Source of the DNA: JAJXZP01 sp963787185
Lineage (GTDB): Bacteria; Spirochaetota; Spirochaetia; Treponematales; Rectinemataceae
Reading direction: 5' to 3'
Assembly: GCA_963787185.1 (NCBI GenBank)
Contig: CAWBCC010000015.1
Span: 248,001 to 312,000, forward strand
DNA: 64,000 nt
Under the pieces are notes generated by a model that saw only the letters and a list, made by a program, of their open reading frames with translations, did no database searches and had not been told where the DNA came from. Positions 59,467 to 64,000 of this stretch are shown here, in pieces (the stretch's first letter is position 1; the number at the start of each line of letters is the position of its first letter). A program made the position numbers and the translations under genes.

Positions 59467-59673
59467 CTATGCATGACTCTCGAAGTGGAAGGTTTCATTC
59501 AGCCGACTCAGAGTATTCCTGATCGCTTCGTCCGGCATTTTCACCCCGTGCGTCAGATAAGTCTTGAAGGCCGCGAGCCCCTTGGTGGTAGTGCTGTTGA
59601 TCTTGAGTTTCCTACAAAAACTGTCATAATCCGCTACGATCTTCTCATCGATTCTTCGCTGCTCCTCGTCCAT
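59467..59673 (-). CDS. Hypothetical protein, 68 aa
   Basis: A small, charged, helical protein (MDEEQRRIDEKIVADYDSF, then LKINSTTTKGLAAFKTYLTH, then AIRNTLSRLNETFHFESHA). The ribosome site AAAGGGGGAAATC is good. No known domain is evident. It lies in a stretch of smaller genes with lower GC than the neighbourhood; a poorly conserved regulatory or toxin/antitoxin-like role cannot be judged from sequence. Confidence 0.55.
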   Translation of the reverse strand: MDEEQRRIDEKIVADYDSFCRKLKINSTTTKGLAAFKTYLTHGVKMPDEAIRNTLSRLNETFHFESHA

Positions 59674-59847
59674 GATTTCCCCCTTTAAAAGGCGAGACAG
59701 TACAATTCTCGCTCTCCAAGATTAGAAAATCAAATTTTATTTTGGTTAGTCGGCAGGCCCCTGCAAAATACGGACGAACTTCGCGGGAGCACCTCGAGAC
59801 TGCGATTCTTGCGCATGATTTCGAAGAGTCGATCGAATCGGACTGGC

Positions 59848-61245
59848 CTAAGGCATCCTCCAGATGTCGAGGATGCCGCTCGTCCGATGCAGGTTGGCGT
59901 TCCCTTCGGGCAGGGCGATGCGGCCGTCGGCGACGATCGGGCTGTTCCAGTGGCCGCCGCCGCAGGAGAGGGTCGCGACCGGGCGGCCGGTCGTCGCCTC
60001 GTACACTCGGAGCCCGCCTTCTAGGCCGTAGACGAAGGCCAAGCCGTCGACGAGGACGGGACTCGTACCCCCGAAATCCGTGTGCCACTGAAGCTTCAGC
60101 CGCCTGCCGTCTACGACCCAGGCGGAGGTGCCGCCCCTGTCCGCGGCGAATATCCAGGTTCGGGTATCGGAGTGCATGACAGCGAGCGCGGCGAAGATGC
60201 GGTCGCCGGAAGGGGAGGGAACGCGGTCTATCTCGCCGCCGCGGTGAGGAGTTGTGCCCTGCAGTCCGCTCCAGTCGAGCAGCCTGACCCAGCCGTCCTT
60301 CCCGCCCTGGGCGATGAGGCCCCCGCCGAGGAGGGCGGGCGAAGTGGACCCGAGGTCCTGGTCCTCCTCGTCGAGCCGCTCGGTCTCGATCGGCGTATAG
60401 TTGCCCAGGATCCGTGTCGCGTCGGGGTCCAGCTCGATGACCGCGTCGCCCCAGTTCGTCTTTCCGTCCCAGAGGCCGTTCCCGGTGGCGACATAGAGGC
60501 GGCCGCTGGCCTCGTCGACGACCACGCCGGCCCTCCCCCAGATCCCCGAGTCGCTCTCCGAGTAGGAGGCCGGATCCAGGAGCTCGCGCCTGTCGCTGTC
60601 CAGGGAGTTCCACACATGGAGGAGCGCGCCGGTACCCGCGTCGAGGACAGCCACGTGTCCCTGGTAGGGAGGCGTATCGCCGATGTAGCCGTCGGTCGCC
60701 GCGATCACGCGGCCGTCGAAGAAGTTCAGAGCCGACGCGATCTTCTCGCGCCGGGGAAGCCGGGTGATGGCCGTGCCCCAGACCGGCCGGCCATCCGCTA
60801 TCGCGAGCTTGCGGATCTTACCGTCGGGCGCCGCGGCGTAGAGGAATTGCCGGTCGGGATCGGCGACCGGCGTCGCATTCGTGATCCGATAGGTTCCGGC
60901 GAGATCCTCGTAACCGGGCGGAGTGTACTCCCAGAGGACTGCTCCGTCGTGAGCGTCGATCGCGATCGTCTTGCCGTAGCTCGTCGTGACGAAAAATGCG
61001 TCGTGCGTCGCACCCGCGATCGTCACGCCGCGGAGATAGATAGGCGAAGAATCCACGGTGCCGTCCAGCGCAACCTGCTGCCGCACGAGAGAGCCCAGGT
61101 TCTCCGCGCCGACGCCCATGGCGACGGTAGGAGCGTTCGAGCCGGCGACGTCCCAGCCGAATCGCGGCCAGTCCCGGCTCTGCTCCTGCGCGAAAGCCGC
61201 GCAGCCGGCAACGAAGAAGGCGGTGACAAGGAGGATCATCCTCAT
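59848..61245 (-). CDS. PQQ-binding-like beta-propeller repeat protein (secreted)
   Basis: A 465-aa secreted protein. The N-terminus (MRMILLVTAFFVAGCAAFAQ) is a signal peptide, perhaps with a lipobox at VAGC. The body consists of PQQ/WD-like beta blades (WPRFGWDVAGSN, TIAIDAHDGAVLWEYTPPG, HVAVLDAGTGALLHVWNS, RLYVATGNGLWDG, GGLRVYEATTGRPVATL). The TGNGLWDGKTNWGDAVIEL block recalls alcohol dehydrogenase-like propellers, but the catalytic Cys-Cys pair of PQQ enzymes is not seen. It is probably a periplasmic structural or binding propeller. It stands alone, 290 bp from the BMC operon end. Confidence 0.85.
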   Translation of the reverse strand: MRMILLVTAFFVAGCAAFAQEQSRDWPRFGWDVAGSNAPTVAMGVGAENLGSLVRQQVALDGTVDSSPIYLRGVTIAGATHDAFFVTTSYGKTIAIDAHDGAVLWEYTPPGYEDLAGTYRITNATPVADPDRQFLYAAAPDGKIRKLAIADGRPVWGTAITRLPRREKIASALNFFDGRVIAATDGYIGDTPPYQGHVAVLDAGTGALLHVWNSLDSDRRELLDPASYSESDSGIWGRAGVVVDEASGRLYVATGNGLWDGKTNWGDAVIELDPDATRILGNYTPIETERLDEEDQDLGSTSPALLGGGLIAQGGKDGWVRLLDWSGLQGTTPHRGGEIDRVPSPSGDRIFAALAVMHSDTRTWIFAADRGGTSAWVVDGRRLKLQWHTDFGGTSPVLVDGLAFVYGLEGGLRVYEATTGRPVATLSCGGGHWNSPIVADGRIALPEGNANLHRTSGILDIWRMP

Positions 61246-61320
61246 GGTCGAAAAATATGGATTTTCGCCAGAGCGGGCAAGCGCTTTGCGCGAGGGGGGC
61301 TCGGAACTTATGAGGCTACT

Positions 61321-61355
61321 GACCCGGCAATTGAAAAGCTGTCATCGCATCGAAA
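61321..61355 (+). repeat. 35-bp dispersed repeat, copy 2
   Basis: Identical to the reverse complement of 36600-36634 over 35 bases. The flanking 12-mer TACTGACCCGGC also occurs at about 33206, where the rest of the repeat is missing. Probably the remains of a mobile-element end. Confidence 0.8.
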
Positions 61356-61379
61356 GAGGAGGAATTCTCAAGTGGTAAA

Positions 61380-61478
61380 GGAGGAATTTACCACTGATAA
61401 AGTCGGCCGGGACCACTGGGAAATGCCCCCCTGGACCAGTGGTAAATTCCTCCGCGACCACTGGTAAATTCCTCCGCG
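61380..61478. repeat. 22-bp tandem repeat plus inverted copy
   Basis: The unit GACCAGTGGTAAATTCCTCC.. occurs at 61434-61455 and again, one base changed (CACT for CAGT), at 61456-61477. The first 17 bases are present inverted at 61380-61396 (GGAGGAATTTACCACTG). Multiple short repeats at an end are typical of IS21-type elements, but no transposase is present. Confidence 0.65.
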
Positions 61479-61534
61479 ACAAGAGGTATTTCACGATAGA
61501 CGAGTCAAAACCTGGTTGATTTGTCGAAATTGGC

Positions 61535-63031
61535 TCAGCTGTTCGATCTAGTCTTAATCCGTCGAGGCAGGTAAGCGCCCCGAAATTCAGCGATGTCACT
61601 GTCAGGAGACATCGGCATTCCCCCCTTGATGACCAGGCTCGGCCAACCGATCAGCCGCCGGCCTTCGAGGAGAGCGAAATCCGAACGGGATGCCGCTCGC
61701 TCCACGGTGACGCGATCCTCCCGCAACGGATCCACCACGACGATATCGGCGTCCGAGCCCGGCGTCAGACTGCCCTTCCTGGGGTATATGCCGAAGATCT
61801 CCGCAGGGCGCGTGCAGAGACGATCCGTCAGCATCTCCATGCTCATGCCGTTCCGTCGCGCTCCGTCCAGCATCGCAGGCAAGTGTGTCCCGACTGCGGG
61901 ATATCCGGGGACGACATCGTTAGCCCTCGATTGAAGATGTTTTTGCTCGGAGCTGAGCGGCGTATGGTCGGTGCCGATGGTGTCGATGGTTCCATCCATG
62001 AGCCCTTGCCAGAGAGCCTTCCTGTCCTCGCCGCCTCGCAACGGCGGCACCATTACGGCGCGTGCGTCGGAGGTTTCGTCGGGCTCCATGGTGAGATATG
62101 GCGATGTAGTCTCCGCAAGGATGTCGCTGCCGTTCTTTTTCATCAGGCGCACGGCCGCGGTCCCGGCCGAGGAGGAGAGGTGAACGAAATAAATGCGCAC
62201 ACCCGTCGTGCGAGCCAGAAATTCGGCTCTGGTGATGGCCTCCTCTTCGACATAGGAGGGCCTCGCCGCGGCCCAGGCTTTGGAATGGCGGCGCAATGGG
62301 TCTCGGGTGAGTCCTTTGAGCGCAGCGCGATTTACCAGCTCCTCGTTCTCCGCATGGATGCAGAGTATCGCCCCGGGGCCGAGAGCAGCCACCGCTTCCA
62401 TGATATCGAAGAGAAAAGCATCGTCCACCGCGGGTATCAGGCCGGGTATGCCGCACATGTAGGCTTTGAAGGAAGTTATGCCGTAGCGCGCGGCGTAGAT
62501 CGGTATTTCCTGGAGTTGCCGGTGAGTGAAGATCGGAAGGTGGATGAATATGTCGGCATGCGATCTTTCTTCGATCAACCCTATGGTTCGCTCGAGGGTC
62601 TCGAGGTATGGATCCTTTCCGCCTGCATAGAGCCCGATCGTAGTGACGCCATTGCTCAGCGCCGAGCGGGTTTCGCTGTCCAACTCTTCCCCGAAGGCTC
62701 CGAATATGCCGAGGTGGACATGGGGATCCACGACGCCCGGGATGACATATTTGCCCGCCGCATCCACGATATCGCAGCCCTCGACGGGAAGATCCCTGCC
62801 TACGGCGGCTATGCGTCCATGTGCCGACATGATGTCGAGAGTGAAGATTCCCATACGCGGGAATACGCATTCTCCGCCTCGGATAATCATGGGCCTCGGC
62901 TCTCCCCTGGCCTGCCCGCTTCGACTCCCCGACACCCATGGAGGAAGAAATCCCCCTTTCGACATCCCCTTCTCCGACATTCCCGGGCTTCCGGTCCATG
63001 CGGGCAGGAAGGGGTCCGCGCCGTTCGCCAT
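61535..63031 (-). CDS. Cyclic amidohydrolase (dihydropyrimidinase/hydantoinase/allantoinase-like), BMC-associated
   Basis: A metal-dependent hydrolase of cyclic amides. From ATG 63031 it is 498 aa; from an internal ATG at 62890 it would be 451 aa, the usual family length. The core has the binuclear-metal motif VVDPHVHLGIFG, the Lys of ITSFKAYMCG (a possible carbamylated Lys), ILCIHAENEEL, IYFVHLSSSAGT and TIGTDHTPLS with the catalytic Asp. The extra N-terminal 47 residues are Gly/Pro/Ser-rich and may be a linker or targeting tail. It is cotranscribed with two BMC shell genes, starting 2-3 bp after the tandem-shell stop, so the enzyme probably works inside or on the compartment. Confidence 0.87.
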   Translation of the reverse strand: MANGADPFLPAWTGSPGMSEKGMSKGGFLPPWVSGSRSGQARGEPRPMIIRGGECVFPRMGIFTLDIMSAHGRIAAVGRDLPVEGCDIVDAAGKYVIPGVVDPHVHLGIFGAFGEELDSETRSALSNGVTTIGLYAGGKDPYLETLERTIGLIEERSHADIFIHLPIFTHRQLQEIPIYAARYGITSFKAYMCGIPGLIPAVDDAFLFDIMEAVAALGPGAILCIHAENEELVNRAALKGLTRDPLRRHSKAWAAARPSYVEEEAITRAEFLARTTGVRIYFVHLSSSAGTAAVRLMKKNGSDILAETTSPYLTMEPDETSDARAVMVPPLRGGEDRKALWQGLMDGTIDTIGTDHTPLSSEQKHLQSRANDVVPGYPAVGTHLPAMLDGARRNGMSMEMLTDRLCTRPAEIFGIYPRKGSLTPGSDADIVVVDPLREDRVTVERAASRSDFALLEGRRLIGWPSLVIKGGMPMSPDSDIAEFRGAYLPRRIKTRSNS

Positions 63032-63033
63032 GT

Positions 63034-63648
63034 TCAACCCTGCTCCAGGGCGGAGGTCGCCGCTTCTTGGGCCGTTCTGACTTCCGATTCGCTCCCTGCG
63101 AGGAATAGCCTTCCGAACCGCCCGAATGGACTGAAATGGACGAGGGCCACATTGGAAGATTTCTCCGCCTCATTAGCCGCCTGCACGACATATGCCGCCG
63201 GCTCGATCTCCATCACCAGGAGGGACTTGCCGGGTATGAGAAGGTTCCCTTTCCGGTTCTTGTTGATCTGTTGCGCCTGGTAGGGATCGACTCTCTGGAT
63301 TACCTTGGCCGAGACCACCTTGGGTTTGATCCGCTCTCCCTCGCTGAGATTGCATGCCTGGAGGATGCTTCGCCCGGCGTCCCTGACCGCTTCGACCGAT
63401 CTGGCATGGAGCTCGAGAAGGCCGAATTCCCGCTCGACCATCTGCAGACCGGGCCTGGCCTCGGTGGACTTGAGTGCGGCGTCCAGCAGGCTGTAGACTT
63501 CGCTCCCCGGGGCAAGTTCGATCCAATACTCCGCCATGCCCGCCAGGGCGACATCCCCGTCGAGTTCCGAACCGAGGAAGGCCGCATACTGAGGCTGCAT
63601 GCTGTCGACGAAGGCGTAGGTCCGGAGCTGGAATCCGGAGTCGGCCAT
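63034..63648 (-). CDS. Bacterial microcompartment shell protein with two BMC domains (BMC-T)
   Basis: A trimer-forming shell protein of 204 aa. The N-terminal half is a divergent BMC domain (FQLRTYAFVDSMQPQYAAFLG, GMAEYWIELAPGSEVYSLLDAALKST). The C-terminal half is the second copy (LLIPGKSLLVMEIEPAAYVVQAANEAEKSSNVALVHFSPFGRFGRLFLAG). BMC-T trimers form larger pores for substrates or cofactors. The ribosome site AGGAGG is strong. The gene lies between the single-domain shell gene (12 bp gap) and the amidohydrolase gene. Confidence 0.85.
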   Translation of the reverse strand: MADSGFQLRTYAFVDSMQPQYAAFLGSELDGDVALAGMAEYWIELAPGSEVYSLLDAALKSTEARPGLQMVEREFGLLELHARSVEAVRDAGRSILQACNLSEGERIKPKVVSAKVIQRVDPYQAQQINKNRKGNLLIPGKSLLVMEIEPAAYVVQAANEAEKSSNVALVHFSPFGRFGRLFLAGSESEVRTAQEAATSALEQG

Positions 63649-63665
63649 GATGGGCCTCCTTGAGC

Positions 63666-63953
63666 CTAGGCGAGCTTGAGCTTCAGCAGATCGTTGAGGA
63701 TTCTTACCGTATCCTCCGTCGGCCGCGAGATGATGTGCACGGAAAGGACTTCGCCGACCTGCTTCGCGGAGGCCGCCCCGGCATCGATAGCCGCCTTCAC
63801 CGCACCGACCTCGCCCTCTACGTAGACGGAGACGAGTCCTCCCCCGATCTCTTTCAGGCCGAGGACATTGACATCGGCCGATTTGGACATCGAATCGGTC
63901 GCCTCTACGGCAGCAACGAGTCCCTTTGTTTCGATCATTCCGAGTGCCTTCAT
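63666..63953 (-). CDS. Bacterial microcompartment hexameric shell protein (BMC-H, PduA/EutM-like)
   Basis: A canonical BMC-domain protein of 95 aa: KALGMIETKGLVAAVEATDSM at the N-terminus, EIGGGLVSVYVEGEVGAVKAAIDAG in the middle, and the C-terminal HIISRPTEDTVRIL. Hexamers of such proteins tile the facets of metabolosomes and carry the central pore. The start overlaps the stop of the upstream partial gene by 4 bp and follows AAGGAGGAGAAGAA. Together with the tandem shell protein it shows that a microcompartment locus extends beyond the right edge of the window. Confidence 0.95.
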   Translation of the reverse strand: MKALGMIETKGLVAAVEATDSMSKSADVNVLGLKEIGGGLVSVYVEGEVGAVKAAIDAGAASAKQVGEVLSVHIISRPTEDTVRILNDLLKLKLA

Positions 63954-64000
63954 TTCTTCTCCTCCTTGCGAGAGTAGATTTCCTTGCCGTCGACGGAGAC
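63950..64000 (-). CDS. Upstream gene of the BMC operon (only the last 16 codons in window)
   Basis: The minus-strand frame ends with TGA at 63950-63952, overlapping the BMC-H ATG. The visible C-terminus is charged (VSVDGKEIYSRKEEKK). It is too short to identify; by position it would be another enzyme or shell component of the microcompartment. Confidence 0.6.
   Translation of the reverse strand, partial: VSVDGKEIYSRKEEKK

Noticed and set aside
61380..61478. A short CRISPR array
   Set aside because: Only two 22-bp units directly adjacent without spacers, plus an inverted partial copy; no cas genes nearby.

Overview
The window is GC-rich (about 60% by eye), gene-dense bacterial chromosome. 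It most likely comes from a free-living, carbohydrate-fermenting member of the Spirochaetota. Pointers are two spirochaete-style class III nucleotide cyclases (one with a 7TMR-DISM sensor), a PnrA/TmpC-type nucleoside-binding protein, haemerythrin-like proteins and many CUT2 sugar ABC systems. The assignment is inference from protein families; there is no rRNA or other marker. I see no tRNA, rRNA or CRISPR array.

Layout. 1-5.8 kb: the end of a peptide-type ABC transporter, then a two-subunit hydantoinase/oxoprolinase-type enzyme and an EthD-like small protein. 6-13.3 kb: a GntR/LacI-type regulator, a GH4 glycosidase, and a sugar ABC operon ending in a sugar-epimerase-like gene, with a matching operator candidate in front of the regulator and of the operon. 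13.3-17.8 kb: two cyclases around a bacteriohaemerythrin and a LacI remnant. 17.9-19.45 kb: an insertion sequence. 19.6-21.6 kb: a 2-isopropylmalate synthase gene behind a leucine-rich leader peptide and a terminator/antiterminator, that is, a leucine attenuator. 21.9-24.2 kb: an aldo/keto reductase and a polyol dehydrogenase. 24.6-29.4 kb: a second sugar ABC operon and its LacI regulator. 29.4-38.8 kb: housekeeping and unknown genes, including a CBS-DHp protein that lacks a kinase domain. 37.7-42.0 kb: a third regulator plus FrcA/C/B-like transporter with paired operators. 42.2-50.4 kb: a three-component sugar sensor (binding protein, LytS/YesM kinase, YesN regulator) beside its probable target transporter. 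50.8-56.0 kb: a nucleoside ABC operon. 56-61 kb: small and unknown genes and a PQQ-like propeller. 61.5-64 kb: the end of a bacterial microcompartment (BMC) locus, with a cyclic amidohydrolase, a tandem-domain shell protein, a hexameric shell protein and the tail of a further gene.

How it fits together. The region is a catabolic and transport neighbourhood. Each sugar transporter has its own local regulator, and I can propose operator sequences for three of them. Cyclic-amide chemistry appears at both edges: the hydantoinase-type pair on the left and the BMC-associated amidohydrolase on the right. The nucleoside transporter between them might feed such a pathway, but nothing in the sequence proves a link. 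The two strongest novelties are the leucine attenuator, which includes a 41-codon leader gene, and the BMC/amidohydrolase locus cut by the right edge.
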